A DNA stretch of 64,000 nt from NCBI GenBank assembly GCA_019914995.1, contig CM034132.1:8550662-8614661 (forward strand), read 5' to 3'. The notes under the pieces are model-generated. The model saw nothing but the letters and a program-made list of their open reading frames with translations, did no database searches and was not told the origin of the DNA. Every line of letters begins with the position of its first letter. The stretch's first letter is position 1. The DNA is from Acanthochlamys bracteata. Its lineage: Eukaryota > Streptophyta > Magnoliopsida > Pandanales > Velloziaceae. The position numbers were made by a program, and so were the translations under genes. This document shows positions 46,127 through 57,899 of this stretch, piece by piece.

Positions 46127-46447
46127 TGATATGTTCGACGAAGAACGGCACCGAAGAATATAACAATGCAATTACCAAAAAAAAAAAAGAGCAAGTTAAT
46201 CTAAGAAAATCAACTAATTAATATTCATCTCCTTTTTCCTCCTCCTATATAATTCTAGTAGTCTTTTATAGTAGGCACCAAACGCTTAGAAGACAGCAAT
46301 GCGGTTAGACACAAGTTGCTAAGAATATTTGGAATAACTACATGCATCCTTGCCGGTAGTTGGTAGAAAGAAGTGAAAAGTAGCCGTTGATATAGAGACA
46401 CCTGGTTCGTGGACGGCGAAGTATTTGTTTCCCGCTGAAGCATATCA
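46127..46447 (-). repeat. 5' LTR of the gypsy element
   Basis: 321 bp, TGATATGTTCG to GAAGCATATCA, partner of 41030-41348. Confidence 0.9.
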
Positions 46448-46984
46448 AGTTCAAATCAGAGAAATTGTTAAGAGCTTTAGCCGAGGTGTTAGTGAGAGGT
46501 AGCGTAGGAACGACGGTAGTGGTGAAACAGCTGAGAGATGTAAACTATAGAGGCGAAGATAGACTGTACTGTTGACTCGATATTGATCTGCCGAGTCAAT
46601 TCAGAAACTTTCAATCTGGATTATTTTTTGGATTGACGATCTGATTCAGTTCTTACGGCTATAACTATAACTAAACTGAAAATAATTTTTTTAGCAAAAA
46701 ATCATTTTCAATAATTTTTAAATCACTTTCGTAAATTTATTTTTAACAAATTTATTTTTCAGAAACTAGCTTTCAAATAAATAACAGACCCACTTAATAA
46801 TGGATCTATTTCATTGTTTGTAATCAGGATGTAAAGAAGTTGGCCATGTTTCTGGGTTTTTGACCTTTTGTACTGAAACATATCAATGGTAACAATGTAT
46901 CAGAATCGATGAAAATTGAACTCTTTGCAACTGTTGAAATATAGCCATTTACCCATATCAACCATGATCTGATTCATAATAAGA
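46448..46984. other. Spacer after the gypsy element
   Basis: No gene is recognised. The first ~200 bp continues the moderately GC-rich DNA seen before the left LTR, as expected if the element split one segment. From about 46985 the sequence matches the DUF789-downstream region in units A and B. Confidence 0.45.
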
Positions 46985-47254
46985 ATGGATAGAAAAAGAC
47001 TACAGATATTATAAGCTCCGTTCGTTACCCTACGGAATAACATTTCTGAAGCACAGACAGAGGGGGAAGAAGCACACATAGCCAGATCAATTAGTTTCCG
47101 CAAACATATTTAGGAACTGCTATACCACAAATAGAACTTGTGGAATCGTCTACTGGATCACCAAATGAGTGATACATTTGATATACATAAATCTACAGAA
47201 GCACTGGGCATTAATACCTTTTGCACTGAACATGAAACACCACCCTGTTGGGAC

Positions 47255-47257
47255 ATA
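47255..47257. other. Empty target site of the MITE found in units A and B
   Basis: GGGACATACAAAAAAC here equals the flanks of the MITE at 31704-31938 joined, with one ATA. Confidence 0.85.
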
Positions 47258-47576
47258 CAAAAAACTCTTGTCCACTGCAGTTCTATGCACAAGGCCATCA
47301 ACAAATTTCAGTCGTGCACCAGGATCCTCAGACGCCTACGTCTCACTAGTAGCCACCTATCTACTGCATGATTCATTTCTTCATTTCACCATCTACCTAC
47401 ATATATCCCTTATAGTTCTACCAAAATGTTCAGCACTTAAAACTGCTTTTCATCTTTCCAGTAATATGTCCATAACCAGGAAATGTACAAGGCACTGGAA
47501 CCAGGGTAGTAACTTCCTATCTAGTGTCATTCATAGGGCTCCCTAGTAATAAACACAAAGCAAATGCCCTGTTAAA

Positions 47577-50500
47577 CTATCTAAGATATGCACCATTTGT
47601 TGTGAAGAATTGGTAGTCAGGATGATCAACCTGAAGAAGCTGCATCCAGTTATGGGCAGCTTGCTGCAAGGAATGTGCAAATTGGCGTTCATATCCTCCA
47701 TCAGGCATCCATACTGACCCTTGCAGCTTATAATATGCAAGACCGAAAGTAGGAAGGGAGATAACTGGTACTCCAGCACCTTGAGGATATGTTATTGTAG
47801 GGCCCGAAGAATTTTCAGTGGCTGCAGAATTTTTAACTGATTATACTCAATGTGAATAGCAACAATATGCTACTTAACAGCATAAATTAAGCATGAAAGG
47901 GAGCATATCCTAAGAAACTAGGAGTCAACTGTAATTATGACAAGAACGATCTTATGCCCTTCTATCCCATTTCTCAATCATAAACCCAAGCTATTCATGA
48001 GATACTTTCCTGCTTTCAATATCTCCTACATTCAAGTATGATAAAAAACTAGTCCACCAACATATTTGAAGGGTTCAAACTGGAAGAAGCTCATTGTACA
48101 GAGCTTTCTTTTTCCTTCTCCTCTTCCTGCTTCTCTTTTTGTTTCTTTTGAGTTGATATAGAACTATGGAAGGATCATGGTCCGAATTACAAAAATGCAG
48201 TAAGTTTCAAGTTTGAGGTAGGAAATCAAGCCATAACCTTCTATGCATTCCCGATATGTACTATATTAAATGATCAAGAGAGTTGTTTCAGAATTACTCG
48301 GTAACAATTACATTCTCTAAAGCAAGCTTAACATGTAAAAGGGGGTTATGCATAGTGGACACAAACAAGTAACTCTTAGGTGTGTTGTTATAAAAAAGTT
48401 GAAGGAGGAGAGAACTCTGCTAGGTTGAAATATGTTTTCACAAAGCCTGCTCTAAACTCAACTAGGTGAATGGTTGCTCAAACTAAGCCTAACTTTTTTA
48501 GGCAAATGATCGTACAAGCAAGAAATTAATTATCAGAATCCTGTTTCCACCAATGGAAAGAAAACAAGAATACAATCATTCATAAATAGCCAACTTACCT
48601 CTTAAAGGAGTCGAAAGGGAATGGAAGGTGAGAAAGCATGCATCCAAATCCTTCAAAGTTGGGCCAGTTGGTATCCTGTATATTGGGTACCTACAATTAT
48701 ATCCAAATCTGGTAAGAAAATTTATTTCTCCAGAAAAGCATTTGATGCTCAGATATCAGATATACCATGCAACAGAAATCCAACTTGCAGGTAACAAATC
48801 ACAACTTCTAAGGGTCCGTAATAGAGGAAACACCCGTGCAAGATCCAACACCTGAAAGGAAAAAGGCCTCTTATTTAACAAAACATCAATAGACAACAAA
48901 ACATCCTGAGTCCTAAAATATAAGAAGAAATTCACCTTGTCAGCCAAAGGTTCCCGACAGTATGGAGGATTTCGCTCGAAGTACTGGAAAAGCAGGTGAC
49001 CTTGGGAATTTCCAGAATCACTGTCATCACTGTAGAATCCGTCTTGCATACTATCATCCATATCTCTCAAGGATAGTCTATCTATCTCCAGCATGGACAC
49101 ATCATGGTTTCCATTATTCTCTGTGTGTTTCAATATTCTATCAATTTCACCATCACTACTTCCTTCACTACTAGAATCCTTGGAATCAATGTCACTCTCC
49201 CCACCAGCATGCCTGAACAATAAGTAAAATCATTTAACAAGATATACAGATCACAAACTAATTCAATTGCATCTAAGTATCTCACTGGTGAGGTAATGCT
49301 GCTTACAAATCAACCCTAGTACAAGAATCTAGTGCTTACTTATCCTAGGACATACAAGTCAAGAAAAAAACAATGCAAGTCAAGAAAAAATTCTGGGGGA
49401 TACAATAAAAAGGAGATTTAGGGTAAGCAAAAGCCACGGAGTTACTTGGAAATCAATCTTGCTTTTACTTTACCCAAACAAGTGCCCTAAAAATATTTAG
49501 CATATCCCACATCTTATTTATATCATCATGGGTGTGATAGTGAATAAAAATGTAGCTCCGAGTCGTTCACCATAAAAACTAATCCTTTGGGCTCACTTGA
49601 ATACCCTAAAGTGTGATCTCCACTTAGTATTAGAATTGACTTAATCAATTAGACTATGATCCACATAAAAGATAAAAAGAAATGAACTGCTATGGGATAA
49701 TCATAGATGTGGAACTTATAATTTTACCTACTCAAAATCAATATGCTCTCTTATGCTATTAATCTTGCTTCTTATGAATGCAAAGACAGACGAGAATATT
49801 TGGACTATATTCTACCCAAACAAAAAACAAAAGAAAAGAAAAGGTCGCATCATTAAGTTGAATGAACCAATAAAATAAATTTATTGTCTTAGCAAGAAAT
49901 TTATTGCAAAGTACCTAGAACTGAAAAGCTGTCTACTGGAGTACCCATACAACTGAATGCCAGACAAATAGGGTACATAATATTGCACAACGCAATCACT
50001 TTCATCGAGAACTAGTGGCACACCAATACCATAAGCACTCCACTCATTGAATGACTCCCACAAATCCATCAAATTGAAGTAAGGCTGGAACTCCAAATTG
50101 GGTGTTCTGCATCCTCTCATCCTAGTCTGCCAATATAAAAAGCTCAAGTTAAGATTACAAAGAGCTTCTTAGTGCCTATCATAAAACAAGTCTAAGAAAG
50201 TGCTCCAGCAATTCGAAACTCTCCAAATATTTATGCTAAAGGGCATACAGCAACTTAAAGGTGCTTCACCTTGTGTTCACAACCCCAAACGAGTCACAAT
50301 GTAATAACAACATCCCAAACTTCTGTAGCACTCTTATAAACACTTCAAAAGAAAAAAAAAAAAATCACGTGAAAGACGTACAAGAAGAACATTACAGAAG
50401 TTCATCGGTTTTTCATCACATCCAAAATGTAATTTCAGACACAACCCAAGTCAGCCTCTGCCAAAATTTTCAAATGAAGAAGAAGAGTTTCATCAAACAA

Positions 50501-51080
50501 TCATACAAGTAGAGAGAAAAATAAACATCTTTTTAGTCTATGTCTTTAGTAGTAGAAAATATTAAGCAAATAAAACCAGTAGGAAATAAAACATCTATAG
50601 AAATCTTGCCCAAACAAAACACAATTTTCAAAAAAAATAAAACATAAAAAAGCTGCTCAACATAAGCATTTGGTAACCAAGAATTAAAAGAAACAATCTT
50701 TACCCAAAAATAAAAATTTTAATTGCTCCCTCAAGCAAAAACGTCAAAAGTATCAAATCAATTTCTTCAAATTGATTAAAAATACTTCATTAAAAAAATA
50801 AAAAACAAAAATTGTAAAAAAAAAAAACCTTAGATATGTACTGTGCGGGTACAGACGGTGTGGTGGACTCCAAGAACCTATTCAAATTACTTGGTCCGAC
50901 ACCAGCTCCACCAACGGGTCCGTTCTCATCATCACCAAACCCGACCCGTTTCTCTTCTTCCACATCACCAACACCACCGCCGCTGGTGCTCAACGGCCTG
51001 CGTTTCGTTGCCTTAGCAGCATTATAGAAGCAACCTTCACCACTATGGGCCCGCCCAAACTGCAACCCGGCCCCTAACAT
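47577..51080 (-). CDS. DUF789 family protein, complete
   Basis: Six minus-strand exons (51080-50829, 50126-49915, 49212-48936, 48851-48766, 48690-48599, 47821-47577) join in frame to 387 residues with GT-AG introns. The N-terminal region is Gly-rich and ends [20 protein letters not shown]. Next comes the conserved core ([43 protein letters not shown]). A Ser/Asp-rich acidic linker in exon 3 is followed by [20 protein letters not shown]. The C-terminal half has [40 protein letters not shown] and [20 protein letters not shown]. The family is plant-specific and of unknown function. This is the only complete copy; two 3' remnants at 32266-33575 and 36555-37866 derive from it or from its ancestor. 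Confidence 0.93.
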
Positions 51081-51419
51081 CTCTCTACTAACCCGTTGAC
51101 CCGTTCAATAATCCAATTGGTCTAAACAAATTTGAACCGTTGGCTTTACAATCGGACGGCGGAGATTGCCGGTGAAAAGGAGCAGAATCGAATCGATCGA
51201 TTTGGGTGACGTAACGGGTTTGTGATCCGAAAACGTTGTGAATGCGAGAGCAGAAGAAAGAAGAACGAAGAAGACAACGCGAACTCTAATGGTGCGAGAT
51301 GGTGGAGAAGAAGGAAGTTTTTATTTAGAAATTTACATAAAGAACGATTTGAATTATTTATTTACATATTCGGCCATACAAATTCATTAATTGGTTTACA
51401 CTAAAATTAGTGCGTGTTT
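51081..51419. other. DUF789 promoter and leader region
   Basis: Upstream of the DUF789 ATG at 51080. The short plus-strand frame at 51222-51404 lies antisense to the leader and resembles no family. I see no clear TATA box. Confidence 0.4.
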
Positions 51420-51715
51420 CAACTTTCATAATTTCATTTTTTTTAATCAAATTTTAAATTCTGAATAATTCATATATTTTAATTATACAAAAATTTAGAA
51501 CTCTACTTCTATATACGGAACTCTAATTTTAATTTTTTTATTTGCACACTTCTCAAAATTCAATATAATTATATTTTTTAATTTTTAATATATTTTTAAA
51601 ATCTATTGAAACATAAATACTGAACTATATTTTTATTTTATTTTTTAGAAAGCTCTACTTTTTTCTTTCACTTTCACAAAACTTAATTACGGACATGGAC
51701 ATTTGAAACATAGAC
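51420..51715. mobile_element. MITE, GGGCGTGTTTCAA family, diverged copy
   Basis: Left end GTGCGTGTTTCAAC and right end ATTTGAAACATAGAC are flanked by TTA on both sides (51417-51419 and 51716-51718). The interior (TCAAATTTTAAATT..., ACTTAATTACGGACATG) matches that of 10095-10412 and 31704-31938. Confidence 0.65.
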
Positions 51716-52977
51716 TTATTATTTAGCTGTTTATTTGTGAAAGTATCAACCTTCGTTCCGCTTTATATCGATACCATCTCTGCTCTTTAATATATGGCTC
51801 ATAAATCTTGATAGGGGCCGGATAATGCTAAATTTATAGAAAATGCTATGCAAAACAGAAACAACATTTTAGAGATCGTGTTTGTAAAATACTTTTGGGT
51901 GGGCCTTTGGACTTATCTAATTGATCTTCCAAACTGGTGTTTCCTGTTCGCAAAGTCAATCATCATGCCACGTGTACAACATGCTCAAAAGGATTACATT
52001 TGGAAGAATGTAAGTGGATAAAAGAGATATGCCCGAAGGTTGATGGGTAACGGAAATGCAAAAGAGATTTCTTTGGGTTCATCGGACGGTTAAAATTGAT
52101 TCGTCGTTGGTTTTCAGATATTTATGACGGCGATAATATTGGTGGTGATGATGATAAGATCTTTTAAACGGTAACGGGTAGTAGACTAATGCCGGTTGCT
52201 TTTTTGAAGAACGCAGCTAACAAGTATGTAAGTCAGTAATTGTTTTTGCAGAAGAGCCTTCTAATAACATTATTAACTATAGCTAGGCTCTACAGTTTCT
52301 TTTTTTGGCAGTAATTTGCTATCATATTCCGGAGTTCAGCGTTAAAAAATAATCAAGTGGTCATATATTTATAATTATTTAATGAAATTTAAAATTTGGA
52401 ATATAATTTTTCAAAAGTAAAGTTCAAGAACTGATATAAAATTCTGAATAAAAAGTTAATGAATAGCTTCTAAAATTTAAAGTAAATAACTAAGCATAGA
52501 GTATGTATAGTTGTTTTATGCCCATGGCCCACCCGTACTAAGTATTACATATACTGACCTGATTATGTATGGTTAAGTTCGAAAATTTTGTGATTATGCA
52601 CGCAATGCTGAGAAGCTGCATGTAACAGGAGTTATTTTCATATTTTTCAGACTTATAAGCTTCAAATAAGTAGATTGGAACAATCACCAATTTATTATTT
52701 TATTAACAAGTCCTGAGTGGAACGGAACACTTCCAGATAGACGGCTTGGCTTCAATGCCCAACTAAACTACTTTGACTTGATTCTCCAGCAACTTTTACA
52801 AAAAGAAACCTCACTTTAGTGAATATCAATCTCACCCTGCTGTGTCTTCAGCGTTTATGCTAAGTAACCGAATCAGCACCTTGGAATTTATAATGAACGA
52901 CACGTGGAAGTAGAATATTGGTAGATGTTGTTGGTTTGGTCGTACGTGTTGGTTGGGCGGAGCAGACTCTGTGTGGG

Positions 52978-53212
52978 TTTAGAATTACTTATAAAATAAA
53001 ATTTTTTTAAAATAAAAATATTTTTTAAAAAATAAATTTTATTTTTTTATTAAAAAATATAATAAAAATATATAATAAAAAATTTTATTATATAGAATTT
53101 TTTATATTTTTTAAATAAAAAAATAAAATTTTAAATATTTATAAAATATATATTAAAAATGTGAAATAAAAAATTAAAAATTTTTGTTGGAAAAAAATAA
53201 AAACGAACGCAC
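52978..53212. repeat. AT-rich MITE-like repeat, inverted orientation
   Basis: About 235 bp of A/T containing TAATAAAAAATTTTATTATA and ending AAAACGAACGCACC. It reads as the reverse of the 2777-3030 type copies. Confidence 0.4.
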
Positions 53213-53831
53213 CTCTGGGCGTGTGAAATGTGGCTCACTGGCACCTTAACCCACGTTGCCTCCATTTAATCTGATAGAATACTTATGAGCAAGACAGTGG
53301 GTCCCACATTTTCTTTTGATGATAGATTTAAATGGACCCCACTCACCTGTGGTTCGTTTGGTCTGGGATTCGATCGGGAATGGATTCGTGTGGCCGCGCT
53401 GGAGTGATGCGATTCTCCTTGGTTTACTGGTGGATGACAAATATCTTTACGGTGATGGGCTTCTATCCAAATTCAAATATCCCGAAAAAAAGGAAAAGAA
53501 AGGAAAAATCTTTAACTTTTTGTATTAAAATAATTTTTTCTTCAACATTATGTTTATAATTCTTTCTTTCAAAATAATGTTTCTAATATTTCAACTTAAA
53601 TTGATCAAAATATATTCAACATTCTTTATACATATATATGCATAATCTCGTTCAAAATAAAAAATCAAAATTAGAAATTTTTATATATAATTTGCAACTG
53701 TTTTTTGTCCATTTTTGCTTTATCGACTTCATAGTGAAACTCATCTATTGACTCTTATTTCGGATGAGAAGTGTAAATAACGGCATTAATAACGACTTAC
53801 GGTTATGTTGAAATATATTTTGTTCATATAT

Positions 53832-53879
53832 TTCTTTTTCTCTATGTTTATACTGTTCTTTTTCTCTATGTTTATACTG
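53832..53879. repeat. 24-bp tandem duplication
   Basis: Two identical 24-bp units (each starting TTCTTTTTCTCTATG) at 53832 and 53856. Confidence 0.95.
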
Positions 53880-54060
53880 TTCGTAATGTTTTTATTTGCA
53901 TTTTTCTCTAATTAAAAGGTTGTAAGACTGTATGGTGATCGTGAAACCATATTTGTAGAGTATAGGATCGTAATAATTTGAAAATTGTAATGTCGTTATA
54001 AGATTTTAAAGTAAAGTAGTCGTGAGGTCATGGTAAGTTGCCATATATGTTCATAATGTT

Positions 54061-56094
54061 TGTTAGAACTCCAAGATTTATTTTGATGATAATAATAATT
54101 AAAAATTATAATTTATGGATTAGAGTGAACTAATGATTGGAATCAAGTTCTGCAAAAATTCATGAAACAGGTCTATTCCACATTTAGCAAACAACAAGCC
54201 AGTTTCTTAGCCACTGATTATATAAGATTTCTTTTATACCATACAAAACAGAGAATCCCTCAGCCACCAAACAACCAGCTGTTTAATTGCTGCAATATGG
54301 ACAAAATAGAAAATCACAAACAGAGCATTTCAAACAGAGAAGAGCAGAAAATAGAGTATCGCCAACAGAGATGAACAGAAAACAGAGAACTCGATAGCCG
54401 GCTACTTCGCTGCTGCTCGCTGGACAGAGAAGAATCCAAAAATCGTGATAATCATTCACTCTTCAGAAGTAATTTCAAGCATGATCCCGATTCTATTTGA
54501 ACTTCAACTTTTCATCAGAGACAGGCCAACATGTACACTATAAGATTGACCGAATAACACATCAAATGATGATCAATATAAACTTGGAAAAATCGTGGAA
54601 TGATAGATGAAAAATTCAGTAAACAAAGAGCAGAATCAGACATTAATGGAACAACTTTTCAGATGTAATTCAATCAAGAATTCGTCATCCATTTGAAGCA
54701 AAATCTTGAATATTTACTGAGGAACATATCAGCTACAAGTTCATATCAAGAATCATGAAGAATCACAACAAGAGAAGACAAAGAACATAGTGCAAAATAT
54801 CATCAGAATCATGTTTTGCTGATAATGCAGAAATGCTTCAACATTCAGATTTCGATTTTTCTTCAGAAGAAATTACGAATTTAATTATAAGGTGATATCA
54901 TTCGACAAATCTACTATCTTGTTACTATCACAGAACTGAGTTATATTGAGCCATCACATTATTGAAGAACAAGTTCAAGTATAGAAATTGATAGATGGCA
55001 ATGAAAACCCACTGAACACGGTATGAAGCAACGAAGTAGAAACTGCAGAGTCACGCTATTGGAGTCCACCTCACTTGAAGCAGTCAACCTAGCAAAGAAC
55101 AGCAAATCAAGAGAAGCCAACTCAGCTAGAGAAATTTGAAAAATACAACTCAACTGAAACAACTCAAAGCTGCAGGCGGGAGTTTTTGAATTGCTTTCTT
55201 CGGTTCATTTAATGCTGATGAAAGAGTTGCACCAATTTAGCCATAAGGAATCTTGAGGCAGCTGATTGACCGCTGAACACAATCTTCATCTCTACCTTGG
55301 AAATCTGCCACTGCACACCAACGATAATATTTTTCCCACGGGAAGAACCACCTACCTGCAAAAACAGAAAATTTTATAAGAAGAGAAGATGAAGAACAGA
55401 GTAAGACAGAGTAGGATAACGAGCAAAATATTCAAAAACAAACTTGCACTACATTGACTCAATTTTTCAAGTAAAGAAACTCCTCTTGCTGCCAATCACT
55501 TACAGAGCATCATCTTCAGCAGCAACAAGTTTGATCATCTCAACAGAAAATCTTAAGTTCATTTATTTAATTTGAGATTGATCCTGTGCCTAACCTTGAT
55601 CTTTTAGTTTCCTTTTTGTAAACCTTGTGATAGAGGTGCTGCGGGCACCGGGTAAGGAAGCTCAGGTGGAGCTTGGTGAAAGTTCTTAAGCCTTGTAATA
55701 GAGCTAGCATATCAGCCAGAGGGACGGGTGTGTCCAGTAGGCTGTTAGGGGTTGTCTTGGTGAAGAAATCCGGTAAGAGTAAGTGTGCTTGGTGAAGTAC
55801 TTTGTTCTTGGTGTATATGTAGCTTATTAAAGGTTTAGTGAAGCTTTGGCTCTAGTGATAGAGCGTCCGTGGATGTAGGCAAAGGGGTTTTGCCGAACCA
55901 CGTTAAATACTCTGAGTTCTATCCTCTTTACGTAAGTCAGTAAATATTCTAACACTCTCTGTCTGCATGTTACAGAATTGACGCAGCCGGCTGTAAGCCT
56001 GCTGTCCGTAAGATAACTAAACTTCACGAAAAATTTTATTTATTAACTCAATTTACCCCTCCCCTCTTGAGTTAATCCTACAGGAGAACTAACA
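54061..56094 (+). repeat. 5' LTR of the copia-like element
   Basis: 2,034 bp. Near its end are features common to copia LTRs (GGATGTAGGCAAAGGGG then TTTTGCCGAACCACGTTAAA). It carries about 880 bp (roughly 54996-55875) that the 3' LTR lacks. Confidence 0.9.
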
Positions 56095-56095
56095 A

Positions 56096-56111
56096 TTGGT
56101 ATCAGAACAGG
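56096..56111 (+). other. Primer-binding site of the copia-like element
   Basis: TTGGTATCAGAACAGG directly after the 5' LTR, complementary to the 3' end of initiator-Met tRNA with few mismatches. Confidence 0.8.
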
Positions 56112-56152
56112 CCTCCAATTTGAAGGTTTAACAACTTTGAGGAAAAGATCTT

Positions 56153-57600
56153 ATGGCAAGATCAAACTTCATTGAAAAGGAAGGAAGATCGCTTGACTGT
56201 CCTCCAATATTTGAGGGGAACAATTATAGACATTGGAAGATGAAGATGACTGTATTCTTAAAGGCACAAAATTATTTTTTATGAAAGATCGTCAAAGATG
56301 GAGATAAAGCTACAATACAAATTACAGAGAATAACAACTTTTCTTCTTTAAATTCTTATGCTTTAGAATTGCTGTATCATGTCTTAAAATTTGAACAATT
56401 TAATCACATATATTTTCATTCCACAGCAAAAGAAGTTTGGCTCAAATTAGAAAGGATATATGAAGACAAAGTTGAGGCTAGCCAATGCAATGAAAATAAA
56501 ATGTCATCAAATGAAAGTAAAGAAATACCAACTCATCAAAAAGAAGATAACCTTCGCTTGACTGCCATCCACGAACATCAAAATGAGGTAAGTATTCCTT
56601 CTCCTAAAGGAGATGATAATATTATTTTGGTAACAAGAAAGAATCAAAGGAGAAGAAGTAAGAACCGGCCTCAGAAGAGAGTAAAGCCCATATGCAGTAA
56701 CAAAAATTCTTCCTCATCCAGAAAGAGTAAAACTGAAGCCATTCATCAAAAGGATATGGAACTATGTCTAATGGCCAATAATGAACAATCTAGTGAGGTA
56801 AGTTCATTTGAATTTTATGACTCAAATGAAGATTTGCAAAAAACTTTTTGATCAACTGTATGCTAAATACATGCATGTGAAACGCATGAACAGAAGTATG
56901 AAAAACTGCATGTGTGAATACAAAGAAAAGAACGATTTGTTGACTAAGCAAGTACTTACTTTTAATGATGCTCTTGATGATAAAAATAATGCTAAGAAAG
57001 ATGCTTTGTCTACTAACCAAATAAGTGCAGAAATACATACGCTACGTGCTGATAATAGGAAGCTCATTGAGACAAATGAGAAACTTTGTACTAAGTTGAA
57101 TGACTATACTACTGGTAAGTACCTAAGTAGCTCTGACATTGATAACTCCTCCACGTGTGTGAATCTAAATAAAAAAATCAAAAAGTTAGAAGTAAATAAT
57201 GCCAAGTTACATACGGAATGTGATAATCTGAAAGAAGAACTTATCCAAATCAAAGTAACAAACAAATCACATGCTACTGAATGCCTACTACTGAAAAATG
57301 AGGTAAAAGAGTTGACTGCCAAGAACGGTGACCCTCAAGTTTCTCTAGCAAAATTTGTTAAAGGTAAAAACAGATTGGATGCTATGCTTGGCGCACAGAA
57401 GGGTGCATTCAGAAAGAAAGATATTAAGTTCATGCCAACTACTGAGAATCTTACTGTGAACTAAATAAATGGCAAGTAAAATTTAAAAACTACAAGTGTT
57501 GGATTCTCCAGTAAGTACAAAACTGATACTCTTCTACTTATTCTATTAAGTGTTTCTATTGTGGTAGAAAGGGTCACAAAGTAAGCTCTTGTTGGTTTAA
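56153..57600 (+). pseudogene. Broken copia-type gag
   Basis: It opens at 56153 (MARSNFIEKEGRSLDCPPIF, then EGNNYRHWKMKMTVFL), the classic copia gag start. An in-frame TGA at about 56282 interrupts it where the family usually has a tryptophan. The same frame then runs to 56851 (LELLYHVLKFEQF, STAKEVWLKLERIYE) with a Lys/Arg-rich segment. After a shift, 56808-57464 encodes a long coiled coil rich in Asn, Lys and Leu. After another shift, a CCHC zinc knuckle lies at 57551-57592 (CFYCGRKGHKVSSC), followed by IWVPK-type sequence near 57820. Three disruptions mean no intact Gag is made. Confidence 0.85.
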
Positions 57601-57899
57601 AGATAATGAAAATAAAGTAAAAATAATGTGGATTCCCAAGAGCAATTGTCTTCCGAAAAAGGTAAGTGAAAATCTCTTTAGAGCAAGTGCTAGATGCATT
57701 ACTACTAAACAATTTATTATTTTGCAAGATAATCCATCCATTTTCTATGTTGCTAGCAACAATGAATATGTGACTCGTTATTCCAAATTCAAGAAAAATC
57801 AAGATATGAATAAAAAGATATGGGTGCCAAAGGAAACTCTCAAGATTGCCAACACTTTAGAACTCAAAGAAATTTGGGTGTTAAAGAGATAAATTCTTG

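Larger units (their letters stand above)
41030..46447 (-). mobile_element. Ty3/gypsy chromovirus LTR retrotransposon, decayed, full-length
   Basis: The 5,418-bp element is on the minus strand and bounded by LTRs at 41030-41348 and 46127-46447. Both LTRs begin TGATATG and end CATATCA. Flanks AATTC (left) and AGTTC (right) form a 5-bp target duplication with one mismatch. Internal order on the minus strand is gag, protease, reverse transcriptase, RNase H, integrase, chromodomain, which defines a chromovirus-type Ty3/gypsy. A purine-rich tract (CAAGGGGGAGGGAA on the minus strand) directly abuts the 3' LTR at 41349. The primer site next to the 5' LTR resembles a degraded initiator-Met tRNA site. 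Many stops and frameshifts make it inactive. It lies between the ProDH fragment and the DUF789 region. Confidence 0.9.
51719..54060. other. Intergenic region, no gene supported
   Basis: It contains an AT-rich family copy at 52978-53212, a 24-bp direct repeat at 53832-53879, and from about 53900 the left side of a degenerate repeat into which a copia-like element inserted. Overlapping plus and minus frames at 53246-53559 show no family resemblance. Confidence 0.5.

Noticed and set aside
51222-51404. Lys/Arg-rich 60-residue plus-strand frame
   Set aside because: It is antisense to the DUF789 leader with no family resemblance.
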